NCBI GenBank assembly: GCA_025642065.1
Contig: JAODUP010000104.1
Coordinates: 186,001 to 250,000 of the forward strand
Direction of reading: 5' to 3'
Length of the DNA: 64,000 nucleotides
From: Paralvinella palmiformis
Lineage: Eukaryota; Annelida; Polychaeta; Terebellida; Alvinellidae
The notes beneath the pieces were generated by a model. The model was not told where the DNA came from. It saw only the letters and a list, made by a program, of their open reading frames with translations, and did not search any database. Below, piece after piece: positions 22,615 to 35,364 of this stretch. The position numbers and the translations under genes were made by a program. The stretch's first letter is position 1; each line of letters opens with the position of its first letter.

Positions 22615-22620
22615 ATAATA
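22573..22620. repeat. (AT)n microsatellite in the large intron
   Basis: Lies upstream of the exon 2 acceptor, at the same place as the shorter tract in arm A (7,265-7,292). Confidence 0.85.
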
Positions 22621-22794
22621 TTTTTTTTTCGATTCATGTTTTTTGAATTTTTATGCATTATTAATTAATATTTAATAATGATTCAAGAGACGCCAATCAC
22701 ATATACTGCATAAACTAAATTAAGTTCAGTTGTTTAGTCTACTCCACCGGGAAACTAAATACACAAGTATGTGTGTGTAGGTATGCATGTATGT

Positions 22795-22910
22795 ATGTGT
22801 ATGTACATGAAGCATACTAGTCTTCGCATCTTTACCCATGGAGGTCACTCAGCCTATTTAGCCTACCTTGTATAGAAAAGTGGCCGTAAAACAGCAACAT
22901 TCCATCAAAC
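22795..22910 (+). mobile_element. SINE family 1, 3' fragment
   Basis: Inverted partner of 4,215-4,312. It shows 'ggaggtcactcagcc', 'tttagcctacctt' and 'gtggccgtaaaac'. Head missing. Confidence 0.6.
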
Positions 22911-25123
22911 ATAGTAATGTTGGCCACTATGACAATCATTAATCATTGTGAAAGGTGATATGTTAAGTAAAATAAAGTGAACAGATAACTGTTTTAGCAA
23001 CTTCAATACACAATGGAGCAGTGGATTTGTACTTAATGCCTCGTCTCCTTTTTAGAGACTTAAACAGGACTGACTCAGAAAGTATATTTGGTAATTCATC
23101 TGAATCTCGATATTTCATTTCCAATATAAACAGCGCAAACCATATGAAGGTATAGCTCTCGCAGTAACAATATACAGTATTTCCACAGATAATTTAAGTA
23201 TAGCTCATACTTTAATTTTCACCGATATGCTTTGGCCGTAACACGTTATACTTCTTGTAGGTCGTAGTTCTTTTTTCGTGTCCACATTTATTTCTTATCG
23301 TAGATAATGACAGTTGGTATAATAAAGAAGTCTGGTGAAACGTGCCCTGCCAGATAACGCGCCTGCACTCTGGTTAAGGTTAAATTGCCATGTTAGAAAG
23401 TGGCTTTTTATCACTACCATCTAGTCACTCCACTCTCATCACGGTCGACAAACGCTGAGCTCTTCATATCGCATTAAGAATTAAATACTCTATATAAATA
23501 TGTAGTACAGATGTGGATTATAATACTACAATACAAAAAGAATAATACGAGGATTATTGCTCTTCATGAAACAGGACAAGAACTTGAAGCGTAAGTTTCA
23601 GTTTAACAAGATGGACATTTCTCTATTCACACTCTAAATGTAATTCTGCCTGTTTTCACTCAATATTCTTACATTTAACTGCATACATGTTGTCAACGTG
23701 AGGGGGTGGAGTGTTATCTGATTCTCAAGACAGTTACCCATCACCGACCATCATAGAAACAAAATAGTTTGTTATTGATCGGTCTGCAAGGAGAAAGTCC
23801 ATTAGGAAGATATACCCATTTGGAAGACAACAGAGAGAAATCGGTACTGTTGTACCGTTTTTTAATAAAAAAGAAAAAAAGAAGAAATAATTTGTTTTAA
23901 CAAAATTTGGTCGTCCTTTAAAATTTAGAATCAAAGGGAAACAAAAAATTTATTAATACCCATTTTAGTTTTTTTATTACGACATTCTACACTTAAAAAA
24001 TTATCGATATTTGTATCTTTCTAAACGTTAATTGACCTGTTCAAAAAAAAATGTAAAACAGCTTAATTTCCATAACTTATTTCATTGTTATTTTTTGAAG
24101 GCTTCATAACCTTTCTTCTGTGTCCAGTTACTATTTATATAAGTGCCAAAATACAATTATTCACCCCCATCGTGTACCACGGCTTCTTCAATATAACTCC
24201 AGCACAACTGATAAATAAGATATGTGTGTACCGTACTATATCACTGGAATACATAGCTGTATTATGCAAATTTTGCTATTTAATAGTCATGTTTTTAGTT
24301 TTAATTTTGTATCCAGTTTTATTTTAGATAAATTTCCATTTTAATAAACCTGACCTCACGCTTTAATTATAATGTTCATTTAAAACAAAAACCCAATCCT
24401 AAACGAACGGGTTTTGCCTTAACATGACTCCGTGTCTGTGTCAGGTATGAGGTTCATGTCTTATCACATCCTTAAAGGGTATGCTGATTGTCAGAAAGGG
24501 TCGTCTATTATATCTTCATATACGTATTTACAAAGGTCATCAAATAACTGTTGTTGTCTAGTACTGACATAGTTCTCTGAAGGATTAAAAGAGATTATTT
24601 GTCGGTCTCCTTGGAATGTAATGCACTCATACATCACTCAAATATACATAGAAGCTTTAGGTTGAGGCTAAATATCTCTTTTTTAATCACCAGTTTACTT
24701 GTCCTTTCGGGAACGATCTAATTGTCAGGCCTCTAAAATCGTTTGTCTCACACAAGTGTTAGTGTCCTAGACTGGGAGATAACTCTGTAAATCATGGATC
24801 AATAACTGACATCTATTACAAGAAATAACCTCATCAAGTCAGCGAATCATAGGTAAATAATAAAACTGACATAATAAAGCGATTACTTTATTAATAATAA
24901 TATGATACGAATTGCTAACAGTCATCGATGAATGACAGGTGTAGATACGAACATTGCGAATACCTGTAATGATTCTCATCAGCCAATATTATACCTGACA
25001 ACCGTCTACTTTAACATATTTTCTGTTATAGACAGTGATGAAGCATTTAATTTCTGAATACTTCATCGTAATAATATTTAAAGAATAATAATAATATATA
25101 ATAATATATAATTTTATAATATA

Positions 25124-25130
<7 letters not shown>

Positions 25131-25182
<52 letters not shown>
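25131..25182. repeat. (AT)n microsatellite
   Basis: Present at the equivalent place in unit 2 (31,416-31,471) with a different length. Confidence 0.9.
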
Positions 25183-25183
<1 letters not shown>

Positions 25184-25598
25184 TATGTATATAATATATA
25201 TAATAATATTAATCCTATATCGTTCCTGATCATCGTCTACTCCAACACATCTCCTGTTGGGTAGTAACAAAGCATATCATTTCTAAACACTTCGTCATTG
25301 ATCTCTTCGTAATAAAATAATAATAATAATAATAATGTACGTTTGAACAGCACAAAAATTAGGCAACCTGATTTGAAGTGCTCTACATTTAAAGTTAATA
25401 AAAATGGTAAAAAAAATATTTATTATAATTTAAGAATAATAGATTTTTGAAAGGGATTAAGTGTTTCTTAAAATATACATTAACTTTTATTTTAGGTAAT
25501 GTTCCTGGACAGTGGCGATATTTTATTAAGACTGAAACTGAAACAGTTACGTTTAGATTTTCACACTTTGAAAAGTAAATGCCTAGAAGATCTTTGTA

Positions 25599-25603
<5 letters not shown>

Positions 25604-25670
<67 letters not shown>

Positions 25671-25672
25671 AT
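25604..25672. repeat. (AT)n microsatellite
   Basis: The equivalent in unit 2 is at 31,901-31,953. It interrupts a 60-codon open frame that is otherwise kept in both units (25,499 and 31,792) but has no recognisable family. Confidence 0.9.
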
Positions 25673-26004
25673 TATATGATAGATTTATCTCTAAACTTAA
25701 TTAGAAATATGAACGATCGTAATCAATACTTTTTAGTTCTCAGCTTCTTGTATGCGCAATCAATGAAAATTTAAAAAAAGGTCAAACAACAGTCAGTTTA
25801 TTAAATACTAGATTAATAAAAAAAAAACTGACAATCAAATTTTCCAATCAACCTAAAACCTTCTTTTCGTTATGTTAACAACGATAAAAATGTAAATCGG
25901 AGATAAAAGAAAAATTCGCACAATAATTAGCGAAAACAATTTACATCGAAGTAACATCAACATATGACCATTTGAAGGCTTAGAATATGTATATGTAATA
26001 TATA

Positions 26005-28100
26005 TAGTTTATTTCACAATTTCCATTCACAAACATTTTGCTCATAGACGATATAAAATTTCCTAAAGGTAACAATTTATCATGAAATTGAGGGACCAAT
26101 ATAGCCTAGGCTATCTTCCTATTGACCACTAAACAAATACATATAATCACAAACATTTTAATGAACGCGACTGGTCTGTGTTCTCGCCAGTAAAGAGGTG
26201 CGTACCCAAGGAATTCTCAGTACTACATTCATGTAGGTTTATAACGATAATAGGTGGATTGATCAAAGAAAGGGACAACACAAAGACGTACTAGATTCAG
26301 CCATAAACAATAGTTCACAGTGACAATCATGACATCATTAATTTAGACGTTGTTTAACTTCGGTTAGGAACGAACAAGTGATGATTTGACGAGTCTTTTG
26401 AATTGTCTCCGGGAGGTAACCTCCTGATGATAGGTTTGGCCATTTGTTCCATATTTGGGGTAATGTATATCATGGAAAGTTACTACTGAAACACGACGGA
26501 CATCGCTGAATATACATTATATTTGATTGACGCGTCTCATAGCTAATTTGAACATCTTTATTTAATGGAAAAACATTATCGAAAGAAATGGATAGATTGT
26601 TGTTTACGTAATCAAACATGAACGGAGAGGATATGTACTGAATCGTCTAGTTTCAATACTCGAGAAGAACGAAATAATGGGTCGGTATGGCTGTTAAAAG
26701 CAACTTTATTTATGGTGCGGATTTCTGGAGTATTTTTATTTTCCTGAGTATAGTTTGCTTGGCATTTCTCTATACCAATATCCCATAAGAAAGATGAGGG
26801 TAGATTAGGGCGAAGTAGAGATTCCTCAGTATAGCATGAGATAATATGTATTTAACTTATTTGATAACAAACATAGCTCGAGCTATTTTACTGTTTACTT
26901 GAGATAAATGTTTCTGCCATGAGAGATGTTCATCTATTGAGATTCCGAGAAAAACTTAATTGATGATTCAACACAATCATTATCAACTTTATTTAATGGA
27001 ATTCCATTTATTATTATAAACCTATTTGCAAAAGTACAAAACTTATGTTTAGGTCCGATCACTATATATTTAGTTTTCTTGGTGTTAAGAGATAACTTGT
27101 TAGCACGAAACCACATATACAGTTTGTTTATCTCTGTATTGGCAATATGATAGGGGTATGCCTAAATCAGAGTTAGATGTTTATAATGTTGTGTCATCCG
27201 CAAAAGATAAGATATTACTTCCATATGGGGTGCTAATGTCATTTACATAGACTAGAAAAGTAGGGCACCCAGGATTGATCCTTGGGGGATACCACAAGCT
27301 ATATGTGTACGAGCGTAACTAAATTTCTCAATATCAACGTACTGAGATCTATTTGAAAGATAACGCTTTAACCAAATGTTCACAACTCTTCGAATACCGT
27401 AATTATTTAACTTGTGGAGTAAAATGACGTGATTTATCACATCAAATGCTTTGGATAAACCAAAGAAAACCGTGAAGGTCTATTCTGGGTTATTTTTTAT
27501 TACTTGCTTCTGCACAATGATCAAGAAAGTGGATGAAAGTATCTACGGTACAATGCTTTGCTCTGAATCCATACTGATATATATACGATATATCTTGCAC
27601 TTTGGGAAAAGACAAAAGGTTATCATACATAATTTTTCAAGTAACTTGGAGAATGAAGTAAGAAGACTAAGTGCGATAGTTATTGATAGAGATTTTCATT
27701 TGGTCAGGTACTATTCGAGTAATAAAGGATACGTTGACAATGTAAGTGATTGCATCAATTATGGTATTAATTGTTTGCTTTAATAATTAGGTTGGTATTT
27801 CATCATGGTCATAACTCATTTTGAATTTTAATTTACTGACTGTATTTGTCACATCGGAAGGTGTTACTGGGTCAATTATGTTAGGCAGATATTCGGTGTA
27901 TTTGGTACTGGCCGATGTCACATTTTGACTAGTTTTTAATCCAATTTTCGAAAAGTAATCATTGAAAGATTCAGTAATATTTGATTTGATAGCAACAGGT
28001 TGGCCCTCAATAACAAATTCAGCAGCAATATTTGATATATCGTGCTGCTTACCAATGATATTCCTTAAAATTTACCTTTTTTTCATATTGCGTTTATTTT
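26005..28100 (-). pseudogene. APE-type LINE reverse transcriptase (Jockey/CR1 group), unit 1
   Basis: The minus strand shows an ordered reverse transcriptase: an N-terminal linker near 28,000-27,800, then VINHVILLHKLNNYGIRRVV at about 27,430-27,380 and CGIPQGSILGALLF at 27,295-27,250. The catalytic FADDT is near 27,205 in another frame. ANKLSLNTKKTKYIVIGPKH follows at about 27,105-27,050, then a C-terminal stretch with SSRVLKLDD near 26,640. Frameshifts and stops break it in many places. The 3' end is marked by 'gaaataaac' next to (TA)n at about 26,000. The 5' end stops at an AT/GT microsatellite. A near-identical copy is at 32,295-34,392. Confidence 0.85.
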
Positions 28101-28135
28101 CTTGAATAATGTCATTATATATATATATGTTTGTG

Positions 28136-28252
28136 TTTTAGCTGTGTATAATAAGGCACAGGCACAGAGAATTTCGAACCGTGAATTCAAACTCTGGACG
28201 TTTCTTCAGGGGACTGAATCCAGAGTGGCGACTTTTCTTGCTGAGACATGTC
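28136..28252 (+). repeat. Microsatellite-anchored repeat M, copy 1
   Basis: Starts 'gttttagctgtgtataataa' right after a TG-like tract and continues through 'ggcacaggcacagagaattt' to 'tgctgagacatgtc'. An almost identical copy lies at 29,840-29,956 and a 65-base version at 60,560-60,620. Confidence 0.85.
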
Positions 28253-28547
28253 TAATGTCTCACCAGTCCCTAAGCCGCCAAGCAAAAACAAAAAGCGAAT
28301 CACCTACAGCCGTGGAGTTTGGGAGTAGAACACCCAAGTCAGATCACGGCAGTAGTGAGAATGTTTAGATTAATTATCTAAGCAGCCCTATTTATAGCTA
28401 TTTTTTAATTGCTGTATCTTTCTTCAAAGCAATACTATATAAACCATATAACCCAATTGTCACTGTCTTCAAAGATCAGTTTTTACAACGGGCAGGCGTC
28501 ATGAAGCGACTACTATTAAAACTGTTTATCTTAATTACTATTAAAAG

Positions 28548-29150
28548 ACTGACATCTGCGCTGAAGCAGACCGTAATAGCGCGTCATAGCTTCCGTACTG
28601 TTTGAACAATGCTATCATTTTCAAACCTGACCTAATTTATGCTATTCTAACTATTGTAGTTCTTAAATGTTATTTATGAGAAGCAGATTAGAGCTAATCT
28701 TGAATGTCATAGTACAAACTGGACATAACTGGACCTAGGAAAGATAATTCTATTCCCACATACAACCAAGGTGAATTATATAAGTTGTTATATAAAACCC
28801 ACCAACCGCGCGAGCTGTGTCCAATGCCACCGCTCGAGATGCGATGCAGTGTTTCTATTCCTGAGTCAGGAGTACATGCTTTAAGAGCGTACTGTGCCTG
28901 CTACAGTCATTTAAATGCTGGATAACCAGGCCAGACACCTAAACGGCGTGCCTCCAAAGACGCAAATAGTACATGGATTATACAGCTCTAGATAAACTTT
29001 TCTTGAATGCAGGGACCGGGAAATATGGTCTCCACGCATAGAAAACGGAACTTTCTCAACCGCAGCATAATATGCCTTGTGATATTTGCTGGAGGGTCAA
29101 ATACCTCATAAACATACAAATCCAATAAATACTATGACCTACTCGTCACT
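28548..29150 (+). repeat. 600-bp direct repeat T, copy 1
   Basis: Aligns with 29,160-29,762, about 90 percent by eye. It contains a TATA-like 'gttatataaaacccacc', a block 'ccaatgccaccgctcgagat' and ends 'gacctactcgtcact' in both. No coding sequence recognised. Two adjacent long direct repeats could be LTRs or satellite units. Confidence 0.8.
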
Positions 29151-29159
29151 ATTATAACA

Positions 29160-29762
29160 ATTTACATCGGCGCTTTAGCAGACCGTTATGGCGGATTGCC
29201 CTTCTATATATTAACATTTTCAAACCAGACCTAATGTCTGCTATACAAACTATAATTATAATATAGGGTTTTATTAATGACAAGAAGACTAAACTTAGCC
29301 TTGAATGTCATAGTACAGACTGGACATAACTGGACCTAGGAAAGATAATTCTATTCCCACAAACAACTAAGGTGAATTATATATACAACTAAACTTGTTA
29401 TATAAAACACACCAACCACACGAGCTGTGTCCAATGCCACCGCTCGAGATGCGATGCAGTGTTTCTATTCCTGAGTCAGGAGTACATGCTTTAAGAGCGT
29501 ACTGTGTCTGCTACAGTCATTTAAATGCTGGATAACCAGGCCAAACACTTAAACGGCGTGCCTCCAAAGACGCAAATAGTGCACGGAATATACAGCTCTA
29601 GATCAACTTTTCTTAGAACGCATGGACCTGGAAACATACAGTCTCCACGCGCAGAAAAAGGAACATCTCAACCGCAACATAATATGCCTTGTAATATTTG
29701 CTGGAGGGTCAAATACCTCATAAGCATACAAATCCAATAAATGCTATGACCTACTCGTCACT
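29160..29762 (+). repeat. 600-bp direct repeat T, copy 2
   Basis: Second copy of the unit at 28,548-29,150, separated from it by only about 10 bases. Both copies end in 'gacctactcgtcact'. Together with the two M repeats it forms the junction between tandem duplication units 1 and 2. Confidence 0.8.
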
Positions 29763-29839
29763 AACCCTTTATATCAAATATTACAAAATTGGTAAAAAAG
29801 AAAACACGAACCTCAATCTCTGGCACGGGCAATGTGTGT

Positions 29840-29956
29840 TTTAGCTGTGTATAATAAGGCACAGGCACAGAGAATTTCGAACCGTGAATTCAAACTCTGG
29901 ACGTTTCTTCAGGGGACTGAATCCAGAGTGGCGACTTTTCTTGCTGAGACATGTCC
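29840..29956 (+). repeat. Microsatellite-anchored repeat M, copy 2
   Basis: Same sequence as 28,136-28,252. It ends 'gagacatgtc' and unit 2 of the tandem duplication begins immediately with 'cattaggaagatatacccat'. Confidence 0.85.
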
Positions 29957-31409
29957 ATTAGGAAGATATACCCATTTGGAAGACAACAGAGAGAAATCGG
30001 TACTGTTGTACCGCATTTAATACCACTAATACCACTCAGAAACATACCAGAATGCATCATATAATATTCGTTTTAACAAACATTTCGTCCGTCGTCCTTC
30101 AAGAAACTGTAACTACGATACTCGGAAAGTGTAAACAAAATCCTCATTGAAGTGACGCTACTTTTAGTTTTATCTTATCTACGACACTGATCTACACGAT
30201 TAAAAAAATCTATACGATGGATACTCTAGTATCTTTCTAAATCAGTATATTATTGTACCTGCTTCAAATGAAACATCCGATAAAACATGCTTGAATTCGC
30301 TGATCAGCAGCGTTATTGCATTGATTATTATTTCAAGGTTTCATAACCTTTCTTCTGTGTCCAGTTACTATTTATATAAGTGCCAAAATACAATTATTCA
30401 CCCCCATCGTGTACCACGGCTTCTTCAATATAACTCCAGCACAAATGATAAATAAGATATGTGTGTACCATACTATATCACTGGAATACATAGCTGTATT
30501 ATGCAAGTTTGCTATTTAATAGTCATGTTTGTTGAGTTTTATCATATCCTTGTGATAGCCAGTTATTGCATTTAAGCATGCAATGTTACCAGCTGTGGTT
30601 AATAATTACCATGCAGCCTCACTTAAGACATATTAATTATAATCTGCTCTCGATTTAAAAAAAAACTCCAATCCGTACAGTTATCAGCAATCGGTTTAGC
30701 CTTAACATGACTCCGTGTCTGTGTCAGGTATGAGGTTCATGTCTTATCACATCCTTAAAGGGTATGCTGATTGTCAGAAAGGGTCGTCTATTATATCTTC
30801 ATATATGTATTTACAAAGGTCATCAAATAACTGTTGTTGTCTAGTACTGACATAGTTCTCTGAAGGATTAAAAGAGATTATTTGTCGGTCTCCTTGGAAT
30901 GTAATGCACTCATACATCACTCAAATATACATAGAAGCTTTAGGTTGAGGCTAAATATCTCTTTTTTAATCACCAGTTTACTTGTCCTTTCGGGAACGAT
31001 CTAATTGTCAGGCCTCTAAAATCGTTTGTCTCACACAAGTGTTAGTGTCCTAGACTGGGAGATAACTCTGTAAATCATGGATCAATAACTGACATCTATT
31101 ACAAGAAATAACCTCATCAAGTCAGCGAATCATAGGTAAATAATAAAACTGACATAATAAAGCGATTACTTTATTAATAATAATATGATACGAATTGCTA
31201 ACAGTCATCGATGAATGACAGGTGTAGATACGAACATTGCGAATACCTGTAATGATTCTCATCAGCCAATATTATACCTGACAACCGTCTACTTTAACAT
31301 ATTTTCTGTTATAGACAGTGATGAAGCATTTAATTTCTGAATACTTCATCGTAATAATATTGGTCGAAAGAATAATAATAATATATAATAATATATAATT
31401 TTATAATAT

Positions 31410-31477
<68 letters not shown>

Positions 31478-31901
31478 ATGTATATAATATATATAATAAT
31501 ATTAATCCTATATCGTTCCTGATCATCGTCTACTCCAACACATCTCCTGTTGGGTAGTAACAAAGCATATCATTTCTAAACACTTCGTCATTGATCTCTT
31601 CGTAATAAAATAATAATAATAATAATAATGTACGTTTGAACAGCACAAAAATTAGGCAACCTGATTTGAAGTGCTCTACATTTAAAGTTAATAAAAATGG
31701 TAAAAAAAATATTTATTATAATTTAAGAATAATAGATTTTTGAAAGGGATTAAGTGTTTCTTAAAATATACATTAACTTTTATTTTAGGTAATGTTCCTG
31801 GACAGTGGCGATATTTTATTAAGACTGAAACTGAAACAGTTACGTTTAGATTTTCACACTTTGAAAAGTAAATGCCTAGAAGATCTCGGCGTTCTCTATT
31901 T

Positions 31902-31956
<55 letters not shown>

Positions 31957-34418
31957 GTTCAGATAGATTTATCTCTAAACTTAATTAGAAATATGAACGA
32001 TCGTAATCAATACTTTTTAGTTCTCAGCTTCTTGTATGCGCAATCAATGATATTTAACAAAAGGTCAAACAACAGTCAGTTTATTAAATACTAGATTAAT
32101 AAAAAAAAAACTGACAATCAAATTTCCCAATCAACCTAAAACCTTCTTTTCGTTATGTTAACAACGATAAAAATCTAAATCGGAGATAAAAGAAAAATTC
32201 GCACAATAATTATCGAAAACAATTTACATCGAAATAACATAAAAATATGACCATTTGAAGGCTTAGAATATGTATATGTAATATATATAGTTTATTTCAC
32301 AATTTCCATTCACAAACATTTTGCTCATAGACGATATAAAATTTCCTAAAGGTAACAATTTATCATGAAATTGAGGGACCAATATAGCCTAGGCTATCTT
32401 CCTATTGACCACTAAACAAATACATATAATCACAAACATTTTAATGAACGCGACTGGTCTGTGTTCTCGCCAGTAGAGAGGTGCGTACCCAAGGAATTCT
32501 CAGCACTACATTCATGTAGGTTTATAACGATAATAGGTGGATTGATCAAAGAAAGGGACAACACAAAGACGTACTAGATTCAGCCATAAACAATAGTTCA
32601 CAGTGACAATCATGACATCATTAATTTAGACGTTGTTTAACTTCGGTTAGGAACGAACAAGTGATGATTTGACGAGTCTTTTGAATTGTCTCCGGGAGGT
32701 AACCTCCTGAAGATAGGTTTGGCCATTTGTTCCATATTTGGGGTAATGTATATCATGGAAAGTTACTACTGAAACACGACGGACATCGCTGAATATACAT
32801 TATATTTGATTGACGCGTCTCATAGTTAATTTGAACATCTTTATTTAATGGAAAAACAGTATCGAAAGAAATGGATAGATTGTTGTTTACGTAATCAAAC
32901 ACGAACGGAGAGGATATGTACTGCCATAAATCGTCTAGTTTCAATACTCGAGAAGAACGAAATAATGGGTCGGTATGGCTGTTAAAAGCAACTTTATTTA
33001 TGATGCGGATTTCTGGAGTATTTTTATTTTCCTGAGTATAGTTTGCTTGGCATTTCTCCATACCAATATCCCATAAGAAAGATGAGGGTAGATTAGGGCG
33101 AAGTAGAGATTCCTCAGTATAGCATGAGATAATATGTGTTTAACTTATTTGATAGCAAACATAGCTCGAGCTATTTTACTGTTTACTTGAGATAAATGTT
33201 TCTGCCATGAGAGATGTTCATCTATTGAGATTCCGAGAAAAACTTAATTGATGATTCAACACAATCATTATCAACTTTATTTAATGGAATTCCATTTATT
33301 ATTATAAACCTATTTGCAAAAGTACAAAACTTATGTTTAGGTCCGATCACTATATATTTAGTTTTCTTGGTGTTAAGAGATAACTTGTTAGCACGAAACC
33401 ACATATAAAGTTTTTGTATCTCTGTATTGGCAATATGATAGGAGTATGCCTAAATCAGAGTTAGATGTTTATAATGTTGTGTCATCCGCAAAAGATAAGA
33501 TATTACTTCCATATGGGGTGCTAATGTCACTTACATAGACTAGAAAAGTAGGACACCCAGGATTGATCCTTGGGGGATACCACAAGCTATATGTGTTCGA
33601 GCGTAACTAAATTTCTCAGTATCAACGTACTGAGATCTATTTGAAAGATAATGCTTTAACCAAATGTTCACAACTCTTCGAATACCGTAATTATTTAACT
33701 TGTGGAGTAAAATGACGTGATTTATCACATCAAATGCTTTGGATAAACCAAAGAAAACCGTGAAGGTCTATTCTGGGTTATTTTTTATTACTTGCTTCTG
33801 CACAATGATCAAGAAAGTGGATGAAAGTATCTACGGTACAATGCTTTGCTCTGAATCCATACTGATATATATACAATATATCTTGCATTTTGGGAAAAGA
33901 CAAAAGGTTATCATACATAACTTTTTCAAGTAACTTGGAGAATGAAGTAAGAAGACTAAGTGCGATAGTTATTGATAGAGATTTTCATTTGGTCAGGTAC
34001 TATTCGAGTAATAAAGGATATGTTGACAATGTAAGTGATTGCATCAATTATGGTATTAATTGTTTGCTTTAATAATTAGGTTGGTATTTCATCATGGTCA
34101 TAACTCATTTTGAATTTTAATTTACTGACTGTATTTGTCACATCGGAAGGTGTTACTGGGTCAATTATGTTAGGCAGATATTCGGTGTATTTGGTACTGG
34201 CCGATGTCACATTTTGACTAGTTTTTAATCCAATTTTCGAAAAGTAATCATTGAAAGATTCAGTAATATTTGATTTGATAGCAACAGGTTGGCCCTCAAT
34301 AACAAATTCAGCAGCAATATTTGATATATCGTGCTGCTTACCAATGATATTCCTTAAAATTTACCTTTTTTTCATATTGCGTTTATTTTTTTGAATAATG
34401 TCATTATATATATATTTA

Positions 34419-34420
<2 letters not shown>
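29950..34420 (+). repeat. Tandem segmental duplication, unit 2
   Basis: Direct copy of 23,785-28,130. Its left 1.6 kb also matches the reverse complement of arm A (1,741-3,330) with good continuity, including the stretches where unit 1 is aberrant. It ends at a (GT)n tract where unit 1 runs into repeat M. Confidence 0.9.
32295..34392 (-). pseudogene. APE-type LINE reverse transcriptase (Jockey/CR1 group), unit 2
   Basis: Tandem-duplicate copy of the LINE at 26,005-28,100 with a few substitutions, such as LKHYLSNRSQYVDTEKF near 33,660-33,600. It has the same ordered blocks: INHVILLHKLNNYG, CGIPQGSILGVLLF, FADDT in a shifted frame near 33,495, SLNTKKTKYIVIGPKH. Its C-terminal part is better preserved than in unit 1, a 102-codon frame at 32,753-33,061 holding NSHTDPLFRSSRVLKLDDLW and SPFVFDYVNNNLSISFDTVF. 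This end block is typical of Jockey/CR1-group polymerases. Still inactive because of upstream stops. Confidence 0.85.

Positions 34421-34423
<3 letters not shown>

Positions 34424-34494
<71 letters not shown>
34424..34494. repeat. (GT)n microsatellite
   Basis: About 35 uninterrupted GT pairs at the end of tandem unit 2. Repeat-M-like sequence lies inverted at 34,660-34,700 next to a (CA)n tract. Confidence 0.95.
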
Positions 34495-34495
<1 letters not shown>

Positions 34496-34499
34496 TATG

Positions 34500-35293
34500 A
34501 ATATTTGTTTAATACTTACAGGGTTACCATTTTTGTACTTCGTATTTTGTATAAGGTTTCTCTTCTGGGTCGCTTCGATGAATGAAAATTTACTATAAGT
34601 TTCGACAACATAAGTGCCTGATCGGCTCGTAACACTTGAAATTGTTCGGTGTATAATTAAAATAGTTTTGCCTGTGCCTTAATATGTACAGCTAACACAC
34701 AAACACACACACATACATACAGAGAGAGGGTGTGTGTGAGAGAGAGAGACAGAGAAAGAGAAAGTGAGAGAGTGAGAGAGAGAGGGGGGGGAATAACCTT
34801 CAACCACAATCGGTACAGAAATGTGGAACTATTCTTTTTAACAGTAGTTGGTACCGAATCAAAGGATTACGTGTTGCGTTTGACGTGTTGGATTCAAACT
34901 TTACGAAATTGATCTTCATCAATAGGTTCCAGTATATCTCACTTCAATGATCCTCTTCCTTGCAAAAAGGTGAAGTGTTACTGGCCGAAATCGAAACCTA
35001 CAGAAGCCAGAACGTTCTCCAAACTGACAGAACCCACATATTATCCAATCGGCCAGAAATATCTCTCAATCGTTTACTACCGGTTTTACAAAATTGGAAT
35101 GAGTCTATTTTAAATACCGACAGACTATTTCAGCCCCCGTCGTAGGTTTTCAGTTCAACTAGCTTTGTCTAAACCGGACAGGCCCAAAACAGCATTCAAA
35201 TGATGAATTGCTAACACGAGCCTTTGGCGTTTAGTTATTAAGTAAATCAAACACAAACATCGGTGAATCTTTCTCTGTAGAGGTGTAATTGCA

Positions 35294-35364
<71 letters not shown>

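Larger units (their letters stand above)
23785..28130 (+). repeat. Tandem segmental duplication, unit 1
   Basis: Matches 29,950-34,420 in direct orientation with an offset near 6,290 bases. It spans the outer part of arm B and a minus-strand LINE. Shared non-coding landmarks include 'ggtaatgttcctggacagtg' at 25,496 and 31,790. Microsatellite lengths differ between units. Two patches near 23.9 and 24.35 kb do not align although their flanks do. Confidence 0.9.
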
